Under the pieces are notes generated by a model that searched no databases, was not told the origin of the DNA, and worked only from the letters and a program-made list of their open reading frames with translations. The translations under genes were made by a program, and so were the position numbers. Below are positions 8,316 through 16,297 of a stretch of 64,000 bases of DNA, piece by piece; positions within the stretch are counted from its first letter, which is position 1; each line of letters starts with the position of its first letter. This stretch comes from Enterococcus florum (GTDB lineage Bacteria > Bacillota > Bacilli > Lactobacillales > Enterococcaceae): the NCBI RefSeq assembly GCF_004309355.1, contig NZ_BJCC01000015.1, forward strand, positions 124,001-188,000, written 5' to 3'.

Positions 8316-8648
8316 TTAATGGATAAAAATGTGCAAGCCGATCAGTATGAAGCATAGGATTGACGCATACGTATGTCGCTGCTTTTTCTCTCTGGTTTTT
8401 TTCTTAATAAATAGGAAACTGTTTAAATAGCCCAGCATGGCCAGAGCCCCTATACCAAAAGGCTGATCAAAAAACTGATCGACTCGAAACAATGCGTGAA
8501 AGCCTGCTAAAAACAACATCAGCCAGCCAAACAGATAATGGTTTTTCTTGACGAAAGTCATTCCCGACGACCGTCGTCGAACTGCCATTAAAAACAGCGG
8601 CAGCATACACGCCGCACTTGTCCAGCCCGCTGCATCAGTCAGAGTCAT
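8316..8648 (-). CDS. Small membrane protein with conserved-type histidines, partner of FMN-binding protein
   Basis: A 110-residue protein with about four hydrophobic segments. Histidines sit inside or at the edge of helices (LFGWLMLFLAGFHALFR, ILCFILIGLHIFIH), a pattern suggestive of a small b-type cytochrome or of a quinone/flavin partner. That reading is inference. Its start overlaps the end of the FMN-binding gene by 14 bases and it lacks a clear ribosome site of its own, implying translational coupling. Together the pair could move electrons across the membrane. Family not recognised with confidence. Confidence 0.6.
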   Translation of the reverse strand: MTLTDAAGWTSAACMLPLFLMAVRRRSSGMTFVKKNHYLFGWLMLFLAGFHALFRVDQFFDQPFGIGALAMLGYLNSFLFIKKKTREKKQRHTYASILCFILIGLHIFIH

Positions 8649-9045
8649 TCGAATCGCCTACCAATGCAGTTTCGACTGCTTTTTGAATCACCTTGCTGGA
8701 ATTGGTGGCACCAGAAACAGCATCCACACTGATTTTTTGCTGCTGAATGATTCGTTGAGGAATCACCTCGGCCTTTTCTCCGCGGTCGTTTCGATGCTCC
8801 AGATCGATTTTCTCAATTTTATGATCCTTGACCGTCACTTTGACCTTGGCTCCAATGATGTCCGCATCTTTTTCCCCGATGTATTCGCCATCTTCAACCG
8901 TGGATAGATCCACGTCATGAATGGTGATTTGATTGATGATGCTTTTGTAATTTTGCATTCGCCGGAAATAATAGATGCCATATCCTGCAGCCAAAAGAAC
9001 CATTACACTCCCAAGTATGACGATCACCCTCATTTTTTTACTCAT
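8635..9045 (-). CDS. FMN-binding domain protein, membrane-anchored
   Basis: A 136-residue protein with an N-terminal anchor (residues 6-25, RVIVILGSVMVLLAAGYGIY) and an FMN_bind domain ending in DAVSGATNSSKVIQKAVETAL (about residues 103-123). The SGAT motif is where ApbE-type flavin transferases attach FMN to threonine in NqrC/RnfG and in PplA-like electron-transfer proteins. A flavinylated, outward-facing electron carrier is therefore likely. It lies between a MerR regulator (one-base gap) and a small His-containing membrane protein. Confidence 0.8.
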   Translation of the reverse strand: MSKKMRVIVILGSVMVLLAAGYGIYYFRRMQNYKSIINQITIHDVDLSTVEDGEYIGEKDADIIGAKVKVTVKDHKIEKIDLEHRNDRGEKAEVIPQRIIQQQKISVDAVSGATNSSKVIQKAVETALVGDSNDSD

Positions 9046-9046
9046 T

Positions 9047-9496
9047 CTAATCCCTTCCTTTGCGTGTCAGCTTGTGAACATCGATTTGCTGGAACAACTG
9101 ATCGATCTGAGCGTCCAGCTGTTCCCGATTTAATTTGTACAGCTCATGATTCGCCAATAAAGGCTGGATGCCTTCGATCACCGCCACGATCTCCGTCCAC
9201 ATTCGGATACGCTCCTTCATTTCTGCCACATGCTGCTGCAACACTTGATTCGCCTGATCATTGCACTCTTGTCCTTCTGGCTGATAATATAGCGACGTCA
9301 TTGTGCGAATATCCTCCAAGGAAAAATCTGCATACTTCATCACCATGACATTTTTGATGATCAACAGGTCTTGTTCGTCATATACCCGGTATCCGTTTTC
9401 TCGTCGTTTTGAAGGCAATATGTCTCGCTTATCATAATATCGCAGTGAAGCCGGCGAAATTGAAGTCAATTTTGAAAATTCTTGAATAGTCCACAT
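9047..9496 (-). CDS. MerR family regulator (AdhR/NmlR-like)
   Basis: A 149-residue protein with a MerR winged helix (residues 1-70; MWTIQEFSKLTSISPASLRY then YDKRDILPSKRRENGYRVYD) and a coiled-coil dimerisation helix (about 80-118). Only one cysteine, in a GQECNDQ context (about residue 77), is present, so metal chelation as in classic MerR is unlikely and an aldehyde/electrophile or redox cue is possible. It heads the FMN-binding operon, whose promoter has the 19-bp spacer typical of MerR targets. Confidence 0.85.
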   Translation of the reverse strand: MWTIQEFSKLTSISPASLRYYDKRDILPSKRRENGYRVYDEQDLLIIKNVMVMKYADFSLEDIRTMTSLYYQPEGQECNDQANQVLQQHVAEMKERIRMWTEIVAVIEGIQPLLANHELYKLNREQLDAQIDQLFQQIDVHKLTRKGRD

Positions 9497-9518
9497 CGGC
9501 TCTCTCTCCTTTTCGAGT

Positions 9519-9549
9519 AACTTAACATTAAACCACGGGTGAAGGTCAA
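9519..9549 (-). promoter_or_regulatory. MerR-type promoter with 19-bp spacer
   Basis: TTGACC (9544-9549) and TAAGTT (9519-9524) are 19 bases apart. CTTCAC/GTTAAG arms (9521-9544) form an imperfect dyad spanning the spacer. Over-long spacers with a dyad are the hallmark of MerR-activated promoters, so this operon is probably autoregulated. Confidence 0.65.
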
Positions 9550-9663
9550 TGGGATTTGCATTTTTTTTGCCGTTCAGGTGAAAAATCCGACTTTAGACGG
9601 AGAAAAAAAGCAGCAACACCTCCGAAATAATCGCATTGATCACTTTAAAGATGTTGCCGCTAA

Positions 9664-9699
9664 CGAAAAAAGACAACTGCCTCACACAGCTGTCTTTCC
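9664..9699 (-). terminator. Terminator after pgsA
   Basis: AAGACAACTG (9670-9679) pairs with CAGCTGTCTT (9687-9696) with one mismatch. TTTTTTC follows on the minus strand. Confidence 0.75.
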
Positions 9700-9702
9700 A
9701 CT

Positions 9703-10284
9703 CTACATAGAGCCTTTAAAAATATTGGTGTTTTTAGCAAAGTAATCGTAGCCTGAATAGATCGTAAAGAACAGGCACACATATAGCAGGATTTGATCCA
9801 CTGGAATCCCGATGTAGTTAAACGGCACATTGTTCAAATACAAGAAGACGATCCCGGTCATTTGAGTAGCTGTTTTAATTTTTCCCGGCATGGCCGCCGC
9901 CATAACGCCGCCACCTTGTTCCACAATCAGTAAACGCAAGCCGGTGACTGCTAATTCACGACATACAATGATGGCAACGACCCAAGAAGGGGCCTTTCCT
10001 TGTTCCACTAAAATAATAAAAGCGGTCATGACGAGCATTTTGTCTGCTAACGGATCGGCAAATTTCCCGAAGTTGGTCACTAAATTTCTTGAACGGGCGA
10101 TCTGACCATCCAAATGGTCAGTATAACTGGCAATCGCGAAAACGATCGCTCCAACTAGTTGGGTAACTGGAAGCATCGTGTTGCCTGCTTGGATCGTTCC
10201 CCAATCCCATGGAACTAAAACAATGATCATGAACAACGGTATCATAAAAATACGCAACACCGTCAGCTTGTTTGGTAAATTCAC
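9703..10284 (-). CDS. pgsA: CDP-diacylglycerol--glycerol-3-phosphate 3-phosphatidyltransferase
   Basis: PgsA (193 residues) makes phosphatidylglycerol phosphate from CDP-diacylglycerol and glycerol 3-phosphate in the membrane, the committed step to anionic phospholipids. The CDP-alcohol phosphotransferase motif D-x2-D-G-x2-A-R-x8-G-x3-D-x3-D is present as TDHLDGQIARSRNLVTNFGK followed by FADPLAD (about residues 56-82). Several membrane helices flank it. It follows rodZ by 15 bases, as in the ymf-pgsA order of Bacillus and enterococci, and ends at a terminator. Confidence 0.95.
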   Translation of the reverse strand: MNLPNKLTVLRIFMIPLFMIIVLVPWDWGTIQAGNTMLPVTQLVGAIVFAIASYTDHLDGQIARSRNLVTNFGKFADPLADKMLVMTAFIILVEQGKAPSWVVAIIVCRELAVTGLRLLIVEQGGGVMAAAMPGKIKTATQMTGIVFLYLNNVPFNYIGIPVDQILLYVCLFFTIYSGYDYFAKNTNIFKGSM

Positions 10285-10299
10285 TTTCTTGCTCCTTTC

Positions 10300-11148
10300 T
10301 TATGCTGCATAATTCAGCGTCAATCGGATATTTTTCTGATTGAGCGACTGATTGGGTTGAAAATCCAATGGTTGATCATTGACTTGGACATTCACGTAAT
10401 CGGCAACTCCAGCAACGACTAAAACGTGTGTGGCATCCGCAGGTATGTCGGTTGTCTGTGTTTCCTCCGGCTGCAAAACATGTTGATACACCATGACGTC
10501 ATTGATCTGCACACCGATCCAAGCTTGGCCGGTCTTGCCGGTAAAGGTCAATCGAGCGGGCTTTTGCACTTGATCTAACCGCATGTTCGCCTCGGTGAGG
10601 CTGTCGTTTTCCATTGTCGCAGTCATTTGCGGCGGCTCTGGAGACGTCGCCGGTACTTCACTAGCAGCTGGCGGCTCTGCAGAAGAGCTAGAATCCTCCA
10701 CCTGAATCGAGCTGGGACGGGTGATCATGTCTTCTGAACGATGATCCAGCCACGTCATGTAGCCGACGATAATCACGATTGACAACGCGATCAGACCAAG
10801 AATGATCGTTGGCAAACTGGCTTGAAGCTTCAATTTTCTTGGATCCGCCACATGCTTATTCGTGCGTGATCTTCCTATTGCTTTTGGTTCTTCGTAAGCA
10901 GAAGGCGGCTTGTCTTTGCCGTCATAAATAGCCAGCAAATGGTCCGCATCAACTTTGACGACTTCCGCATACTGGCGAATAAATGTGCGAACATAATATT
11001 CACTCGGCAGCCGCTCGAAATCATTGTCCTCGATCGCCAGCAAATACCGCTTGGGGATCTTGGTTTTTTGCTGCAGCACATCAAGCGTGATGTGCTGCTG
11101 CGTACGGGCTTTTTGTAACATTTCTCCTATTGTGTTGATACTAACCAC
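10300..11148 (-). CDS. rodZ: Cell-shape protein RodZ (YmfM)
   Basis: A 282-residue bitopic protein. The N-terminal helix-turn-helix (residues 3-70, SINTIGEMLQKARTQQHITL then DVLQQKTKIPKRYLLAIED) faces the cytoplasm and in other bacteria binds MreB. A transmembrane helix follows at about 112-134 (LPTIILGLIALSIVIIVGYM). A Ser/Pro/Glu-rich linker leads to an extracellular DUF4115-type domain (about 190-280). I chose GTG 11148 because AAGGAG is about 10 bases ahead of it and the family starts just before SIGE. Enterococci lack MreB, so the partner here may be other cell-wall machinery (inference). The gene sits between ymfI and pgsA. Confidence 0.9.
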   Translation of the reverse strand: MVSINTIGEMLQKARTQQHITLDVLQQKTKIPKRYLLAIEDNDFERLPSEYYVRTFIRQYAEVVKVDADHLLAIYDGKDKPPSAYEEPKAIGRSRTNKHVADPRKLKLQASLPTIILGLIALSIVIIVGYMTWLDHRSEDMITRPSSIQVEDSSSSAEPPAASEVPATSPEPPQMTATMENDSLTEANMRLDQVQKPARLTFTGKTGQAWIGVQINDVMVYQHVLQPEETQTTDIPADATHVLVVAGVADYVNVQVNDQPLDFQPNQSLNQKNIRLTLNYAA

Positions 11149-11160
11149 TCGGTTTCTACT

Positions 11161-11224
11161 CCTTATTCGTATTAAGGTAATCATTTTCCTTGGAAAATGA
11201 ATTTTTTGCTCATGCCGTATACCA
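11161..11224. repeat. 64-bp direct repeat, copy 1 (abuts rodZ ribosome site)
   Basis: It matches copy 2 at 11313-11376 in 62 of 64 bases. It contains the perfect hairpin CATTTTCC-TT-GGAAAATG and CCTTA...TAAGG arms. Its left end supplies part of the rodZ ribosome-binding region. Confidence 0.9.
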
Positions 11225-11312
11225 TCCTACTAAACAGTCTGTGTTTTTTGTAGATGGTCCATTTTTCTAAGTGTTACTGTCTGTTTTCTCTTACGAAAAG
11301 TAGGACTGGCAC

Positions 11313-11376
11313 CCTTATTCGTATTAAGGTAATCATTTTCCTTGGAAAATGAGTTTCTTGCTCATGCCGTATACCA
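11313..11376. repeat. 64-bp direct repeat, copy 2
   Basis: The second copy of the repeat lies 152 bases from the first, just downstream of the ymfI stop codon. The intervening 88 bases are not repeated. The two mismatches lie at 11352/11200 and 11356/11204, inside the TGARTTTYTTGC part. Confidence 0.9.
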
Positions 11377-11381
11377 AACCT

Positions 11382-12107
11382 TCATTCCATCCAGCCGCCG
11401 GTAACGGGGAGGATGATGCCGGTGGTGTAGCTGGCTTCGGGTGAGCAGAGGTAGCTGCAAGCTGCGGCGATTTCTGCTGGTTTTGCTAGTCGGTTCATAG
11501 GGATTTTTGCTAATAATTCAGCTTGTTCCTCTTCAGTCCATTCCTGGTTCATGCGGGTATCGACCGCTCCGGGAGCAACGGCATTGACCGTGATCCCTAA
11601 GGTGGCGACCTCCTTGGCATAGGCTTTGACAAAGGCTTCTTGTGCTCCCTTGACCGCACTATAAACAGTCTCCATACTGCTGCCGCGGTGCCCATAAACA
11701 GAGCCGATAAAAATCACCCGACCTTGTTTGCCAGCACTCAGCTTGCCCTGCAATTGCTGCAAAAGCAGCAACGGTGTTTTGACGTGGACCTGCCATAAGG
11801 CGTCAATTGCTTCGCTCGAGACCTCTGTCAGCAAGTCATAAACGGTATGTCCGGCAGAAAAAATAACTGCATCGACCTGAAAAAGCTGCGTTAAAAATCC
11901 AGTGATCTCAGACTCCTTCAGCATGTCTAAGGATACCACAAAAAAATCTTGCTGAGGATAATGCGACCGCAAGTCTGAAACGAAATTTAAAACTTTTTCT
12001 TCGTTTTGATAGTAATGGCAGTACAACGACCAGCCGTTTGCTGCCAGCCGGCGACAAATCGCTTCTCCGATGTCGCCGCTGGCTCCCATGACCAATCCGT
12101 AAGGCAT
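11382..12107 (-). CDS. ymfI: SDR family oxidoreductase YmfI (FabG-like)
   Basis: A 241-residue short-chain dehydrogenase. The nucleotide-binding motif is GLVMGASGDIGEAICRRLA (residues 4-22, TGxxxGIG replaced by MGASGDIG). A catalytic Ser lies in FIGSVYGHRG, and YSAVKGA supplies the Tyr-x3-Lys pair (about residues 148-152). VNAVAPGAVDT follows. It is cytosolic and uses NAD(P)H; the natural substrate of YmfI is not known. The one-base spacing from ymfH and position before rodZ match the conserved ymfF-ymfH-ymfI-rodZ block. Confidence 0.9.
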   Translation of the reverse strand: MPYGLVMGASGDIGEAICRRLAANGWSLYCHYYQNEEKVLNFVSDLRSHYPQQDFFVVSLDMLKESEITGFLTQLFQVDAVIFSAGHTVYDLLTEVSSEAIDALWQVHVKTPLLLLQQLQGKLSAGKQGRVIFIGSVYGHRGSSMETVYSAVKGAQEAFVKAYAKEVATLGITVNAVAPGAVDTRMNQEWTEEEQAELLAKIPMNRLAKPAEIAAACSYLCSPEASYTTGIILPVTGGWME

Positions 12108-12108
12108 C

Positions 12109-13401
12109 CTAGTCCTCCTTACGCATATAAAACCGGCTGAAGGCCTCTTCCTTGATCAGACGTTTACCGGCAGATAACACATCTTCCAGCTGCACCTCTT
12201 GGATCAATTCCGGCATATCAAACAACGTCCATTTGCCATATAAGGATTGAGTAAATTGATTGGCCACATACTCCAACGCATTCAAAGATTGGAAATACTT
12301 GCCAAGCATCCGTTTTTTCAACAAAGCCAAATTCTCTTCCGACAGCTCTGGATCATTTTCAAAGTTCAGCAAAATCTTTGTCATCTCTTCAGCAAAGCGC
12401 TCAGGATCTTCGGTATCGCCGCCAAAATCGACAAAATAGAAGCCGCGATCCAATGATGCATCATAACCAAAGCTGTCGTCAATGATTCCCGAATTGTACA
12501 AGCGCAAATAATTTTGTGATGTACTGCCTACCAGCAATTGCAGGAGGAGATCTATCGAAATCTTGAAGATCAATCGCTCACGGTCGTCTTCTGGCAACGG
12601 CGCGATACCTTTGATTCCCACGACCGCTTTCGGGATCGTGATCGGCATCGTTTGTTCGCTGAAAGGGACGATATCTTCAGTTGCCTCTTCCGGGAATTTG
12701 CGCTGGATGGCTTCCGGTGCAGAAAATTCCTTTTCGGCTTGGTTATCGCGAATAAAAGCCATCAGTAATTCCGGCTCCAGATTTCCAACTACAAACAACG
12801 TCATATTGCTTGGATGGTAAAACGTGTTGTAGCAAGTATATAGATCTTCGGCAGTAATGTCAGCGATCGACTCGACAGTCCCGGCAATATCGATATGCAG
12901 CGGATGCTTCGGATACATGTTTTTCAAGATACCGAAAAACTGCTGCCAGTTTGGATCGTCCTGGTACATTTGAATTTCCTGTCCAATAATGCCTTGTTCC
13001 TTTTGAACCGATTTTTCTGTAAAATAAGGGTCTTGAACAAAATCCAGCAGGGTCTGCAAATTCAACTCCAGCTGATCCGTCGTCGAAAAGAGGTAGCTGG
13101 TACGAGTAAAGCTGGTAAAGGCGTTGGCCGATGCGCCTTGCTCCCCGAACTTCTGAAAGACATCGCCATCTTCTTTTTCAAACATTTTGTGCTCTAAAAA
13201 ATGCGCGATCCCATCAGGAACGGTGATATAGTCGCTTCCGCCGCGGGGAACAAACGTATTGTCGATCGAGCCGTAATTGGTACTGAATAATCCATACGTT
13301 TTATGATAATCATCCTTTGGCAGTAAGTAGACTGTCAGGCCGTTAGGCAGCACTTCTTTGTAAAGTGTCTCATTGATAGTTTGATAGATCTGCTTTTCCA
13401 T
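12109..13401 (-). CDS. ymfH: M16 family metallopeptidase YmfH (active-site subunit)
   Basis: A 430-residue pitrilysin-type (M16) peptidase. The inverted zinc motif HxxEH is present as AHFLEHKMFE (about residues 55-64). The distal glutamate is expected some 75 residues on, in a region that includes EQGIIGQEIQMYQDD. ATG 13401 is chosen over 13416 because GGAGG precedes it and it starts one base after the ymfF stop (TAG-G-ATG). Together with the HxxEH-less YmfF it probably forms a heterodimeric processing peptidase, as in AlbE/AlbF-like or PqqF-like pairs. The substrate is unknown. Confidence 0.9.
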   Translation of the reverse strand: MEKQIYQTINETLYKEVLPNGLTVYLLPKDDYHKTYGLFSTNYGSIDNTFVPRGGSDYITVPDGIAHFLEHKMFEKEDGDVFQKFGEQGASANAFTSFTRTSYLFSTTDQLELNLQTLLDFVQDPYFTEKSVQKEQGIIGQEIQMYQDDPNWQQFFGILKNMYPKHPLHIDIAGTVESIADITAEDLYTCYNTFYHPSNMTLFVVGNLEPELLMAFIRDNQAEKEFSAPEAIQRKFPEEATEDIVPFSEQTMPITIPKAVVGIKGIAPLPEDDRERLIFKISIDLLLQLLVGSTSQNYLRLYNSGIIDDSFGYDASLDRGFYFVDFGGDTEDPERFAEEMTKILLNFENDPELSEENLALLKKRMLGKYFQSLNALEYVANQFTQSLYGKWTLFDMPELIQEVQLEDVLSAGKRLIKEEAFSRFYMRKED

Positions 13402-13402
13402 C

Positions 13403-14656
13403 CTATTGTCCTCCATCTAAAAAGAAAATCGCCTGTAATTGGATCTGCTTAGCAACCTTTTCAACCTCTTGGGGCGTAACAGCATCCAATCGGGCCAGCC
13501 ACTGTTCGTCTGTTAAGTAGGTTCCCGGCATCCATTGTTCCATATAGGCGATCTCAATCGCGTTTTGCGGACGATCCAGTCCTAATAAATACTGATTTCG
13601 CAGCATTGCCTTGGTCTGCTTGAAGGCCAGCTCGCTAAATTCTCCCTTTTGAAGGGCCTGCAGCTGCTCCGCTACTAAATGCAGCACTTTCTCACGGTTC
13701 TGGCTGTTGATCCCAGTTTGGACATTCATGTAGCCGCGAAAGGTGTCAAAGGAGCTGGAAGCATAATAAGCCAAGCTTTCCTTTTCCCGTACGTTCATAA
13801 ACAATTTCGAATGCGGAAATCCACCAAATAAGCCGTTAAAAACGAGCAAAGGAAAACGCGCCTTATCTTGGAAATAAATGCCCGTTGAGTATGCCAAATT
13901 CAACTTGCCCTGAATGACGGACTCCTGCAGCTGACTTTCACGGATCACATTGCTGACGGGCTGGCTGTAGTAAATCTCCGGCTTTGTTTCTTCTCGATCT
14001 GTAAACGGCAGTGCTGCGAACAGACCCTTGAGTGTTTCTTCCTCCACATCCCCGATCACGAAGATGTCGATCTGGTCATTTGCCAGCATCTCCTGATAAT
14101 ACGCGGCGATACTTTGGCTGGTTTCATGCACCAGGTCTTCTAGACTGCCAAAGCTGGGAATTTTTTGCGCCTCTTCTGTGAAATAGGTTTCTTGCAACTT
14201 TAACGAAGCCAAGGTCTGCTTGTCCTCGTTCAGACTTTCCAGATAGCTTTGCAGATTTTCTTTTTCCAGCGCAAAGGTTTGCACATCAAAAGATCCCTCT
14301 TTAATATTCGGATGAAACAAAATCTCTTTGAAAAAGTCAACGGCCTGCGGCAAAATATCTGGATCATTAACATATTTTCCGTTGACTACGCTGACTCCGA
14401 TATTCAGCCAGTGCAGATTGCCTTTGCGACCGACATTGATTCCAAAGCTGGCTCCGTAAAGCTCTGCCAATTGGGCACTTAATTTGGTCTGGTCCGGGTA
14501 GTTGGCAGAATTGGTCTCTAATAAATTCGACAGCAGCGAGCGTTTGGTCATTCGTTCCCGCTGCAAACGGGTCGTAAATCGAGCGTAGATATGGATCGTT
14601 TTATATTTTTTCGTCGGCAGAACATGCAGACGAACACCTTGTTTTAGTTGAATCAT
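13403..14656 (-). CDS. ymfF: M16 family peptidase-like protein YmfF (non-catalytic partner)
   Basis: A 417-residue M16 homologue that lacks the HxxEH zinc motif; the corresponding N-terminal stretch reads TKRSLLSNLLETNSANYPDQ. The C-terminal half keeps the M16 fold (NGLFGGFPHSKLFMNVREKE, a common M16 signature for substrate binding). It is therefore likely the substrate-binding partner of YmfH. It heads the ymfF-ymfH-ymfI-rodZ-pgsA series and diverges from mscL. Confidence 0.9.
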   Translation of the reverse strand: MIQLKQGVRLHVLPTKKYKTIHIYARFTTRLQRERMTKRSLLSNLLETNSANYPDQTKLSAQLAELYGASFGINVGRKGNLHWLNIGVSVVNGKYVNDPDILPQAVDFFKEILFHPNIKEGSFDVQTFALEKENLQSYLESLNEDKQTLASLKLQETYFTEEAQKIPSFGSLEDLVHETSQSIAAYYQEMLANDQIDIFVIGDVEEETLKGLFAALPFTDREETKPEIYYSQPVSNVIRESQLQESVIQGKLNLAYSTGIYFQDKARFPLLVFNGLFGGFPHSKLFMNVREKESLAYYASSSFDTFRGYMNVQTGINSQNREKVLHLVAEQLQALQKGEFSELAFKQTKAMLRNQYLLGLDRPQNAIEIAYMEQWMPGTYLTDEQWLARLDAVTPQEVEKVAKQIQLQAIFFLDGGQ

Positions 14657-14841
14657 CTCTGGACTCCTTTTGGCCGGTCAGTTGGACAAGCCCTCTTTAT
14701 TTTATCCGTTACTGCCAATTATAGCATAGGGCTAGTGGACAATGGTGAAATTGCTATACTTGTCCAAGCCGTTTATTTCAACTTTTTTGAGGATTTCGTT
14801 ATACTAAAAATGAGACAAGTAGGAAAAAAGGGTGTGACGTT

Positions 14842-15285
14842 ATGTTTAAAGAATTTAAAGAATTTTTGATGCGCGGAAATGTATTGGATCTCGCTGTTGG
14901 TGTCGTGATCGGGAGTGCCTTCACGGCTATCGTGAATCAAGTCGTGGATGGATTGATAACCCCGCTGGTGGGATTAGTTGTTTCCTTCTTCACTGGCGGA
15001 CAGGATTTGGACAGTGCGGTCTCCGTATTAGACTGGAAACCTCGTGCAGGTGTGACCTTCGCATTTGGCGATGTCATCAGTGCCATCATTACCTTTGTTA
15101 TCACTGGCTTCGTGTTATTCTTGATCGTCAAGGCAGCCAATAAAGCCCGCGATTTAGGCACCACGGAGGAGGAAGAAGATGAAGTACCGACCGCCGAAGA
15201 TTACTTGGCAGATATTCGAGATCTGCTGGCGGAGCAAAAGCATCTGCAGCTCAAAGAAAGCGACGAAGAGATTGAAAAAGAATAA
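14842..15285 (+). CDS. mscL: Large-conductance mechanosensitive channel
   Basis: MscL (147 residues) opens when membrane tension rises and releases solutes during osmotic downshock; it works as a homopentamer. The N-terminal amphipathic helix MFKEFKEFLMRGNVLDLAVG leads into the first pore helix with the G-x-x-x-G-x-A gate residues. Helix 2 is VISAIITFVITGFVLFLIVK (about residues 75-94). The charged C-terminal bundle ends in PTAEDYLADIRDLLAEQK. Length is usual for the family with a slightly long acidic tail. It ends at a perfect 14-bp terminator stem. Confidence 0.97.
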   Translation: MFKEFKEFLMRGNVLDLAVGVVIGSAFTAIVNQVVDGLITPLVGLVVSFFTGGQDLDSAVSVLDWKPRAGVTFAFGDVISAIITFVITGFVLFLIVKAANKARDLGTTEEEEDEVPTAEDYLADIRDLLAEQKHLQLKESDEEIEKE

Positions 15286-15317
15286 AAACCATGGAGCGAA
15301 TGCTCCATGGTTTTTAA
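15282..15317. terminator. Bidirectional terminator between mscL and veg
   Basis: AAAAACCATGGAGC (15284-15297), loop GAAT, GCTCCATGGTTTTT (15302-15315): a perfect 14-bp stem serving both convergent genes. Confidence 0.9.
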
Positions 15318-15559
15318 ACTGCTTCAGTTAAAAATTCGATTTCTACCGTACGGGTCAATACGTCGGAATAACTGTAAGAGACACGTTCAAAAGAATTTTC
15401 TTCAGGATCTAAATCAACCACGAACACGGAAGGATACGTTTCTGTCAAAATTCCTTTGCGTTGTGTTTGACGCTTTCTACCTGTTTGAGCGACCAGCATG
15501 ATCGGACTGCCTAATCGATCCTCCAGGCTTTTTTTAATCGTAGCTAAAGTTGTTGGCAT
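15314..15559 (-). CDS. veg: Veg family protein
   Basis: An 81-residue protein starting MPTTLATIKKSLEDRLGSPI and ending VSYSYSDVLTRTVEIEFL, the highly conserved Veg family (DUF1021). In Bacillus subtilis Veg affects biofilm matrix gene expression and spore properties; the molecular role is not clear. ATG 15559 is preferred over an upstream in-frame GTG because GAGGTG sits 6 bases before it. In Bacillus veg lies elsewhere; here it is beside sigH. Confidence 0.9.
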   Translation of the reverse strand: MPTTLATIKKSLEDRLGSPIMLVAQTGRKRQTQRKGILTETYPSVFVVDLDPEENSFERVSYSYSDVLTRTVEIEFLTEAV

Positions 15560-15652
15560 ACAGTTCACCTCAACTTATATTATAACAGAAATTTATAAAA
15601 ATATCAATGTTATCATAAGAGAAATTGAAATGCAACCCCTCGCCAGCCCTTT

Positions 15653-16231
15653 TCATTTGTATCCGTTTGCATTTTTGGGTATTTGATAAGATAACTCTTT
15701 TTTTATCTTGCGTTTTGCCCGCAGCAGTGCATTTTTGATCGTCCGCAACTCCATCTGGCGTTCTTGTGCGATCGCTGCAATGTCTGTTCCCTGCAAATAC
15801 TTTTTCAACACCTCCGCCTCTAAAGAAGAAAGCTGAAAATCAGTCTCCTGAAGAATTTCATTGATGATCAGCTGCTCTTCGATTTGGCTATTGTAAATCA
15901 TTTGCTCGGCGAGGTAGTCGATCCCTTCTTTTTCGATCGACAGCGGGTTGCGTTGAGCTTTGCGCTTTTTGGCTTCTTGTTTGCGCAGCAAACTGCGCAC
16001 GCGATTTTCAAAGATCTTTTTGAAATAGAGGCCGAACGTGGTATTTTGGTCGCTGCGGTACGTGCGGGCCGCATCATACAACGCACAGAGTCCTTCCTGC
16101 AGCCAATCATCGAGATCATAGTCCTGCACAAAGAATTTCGCTTTGAGGTTGAACACGACAGGCACATACTGGTCAAATAATTCCCGCAGCGCCTCTTCGT
16201 CTCCCGTTTTGACTTTGCTTACTAAGTCCAT
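15653..16231 (-). CDS. sigH: RNA polymerase sigma factor, SigH-like
   Basis: A 192-residue sigma-70-type factor. Region 2 includes LFDQYVPVVFNLKAKFFVQD and DLDDWLQEGLCALYDAARTY (core binding and -10 recognition, about residues 17-60). Region 4 includes LSSLEAEVLKKYLQGTDIAA and the helix RQMELRTIKNALLRAKRKIK. It lies where sigH lies in Bacillus (after rae1/yacP), so it is the SigH/ComX-type alternative factor. ATG 16231 is chosen because GGAG is 8 bases before it. The usual rpmG-secE-nusG genes do not follow it here; veg does. Confidence 0.85.
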   Translation of the reverse strand: MDLVSKVKTGDEEALRELFDQYVPVVFNLKAKFFVQDYDLDDWLQEGLCALYDAARTYRSDQNTTFGLYFKKIFENRVRSLLRKQEAKKRKAQRNPLSIEKEGIDYLAEQMIYNSQIEEQLIINEILQETDFQLSSLEAEVLKKYLQGTDIAAIAQERQMELRTIKNALLRAKRKIKKELSYQIPKNANGYK

Positions 16232-16297
16232 TCTGATCACTCCTTTTTACACCGTCATCATACAAAATTTCGGCGTAAAAAGAACCTGCCAATTTTG

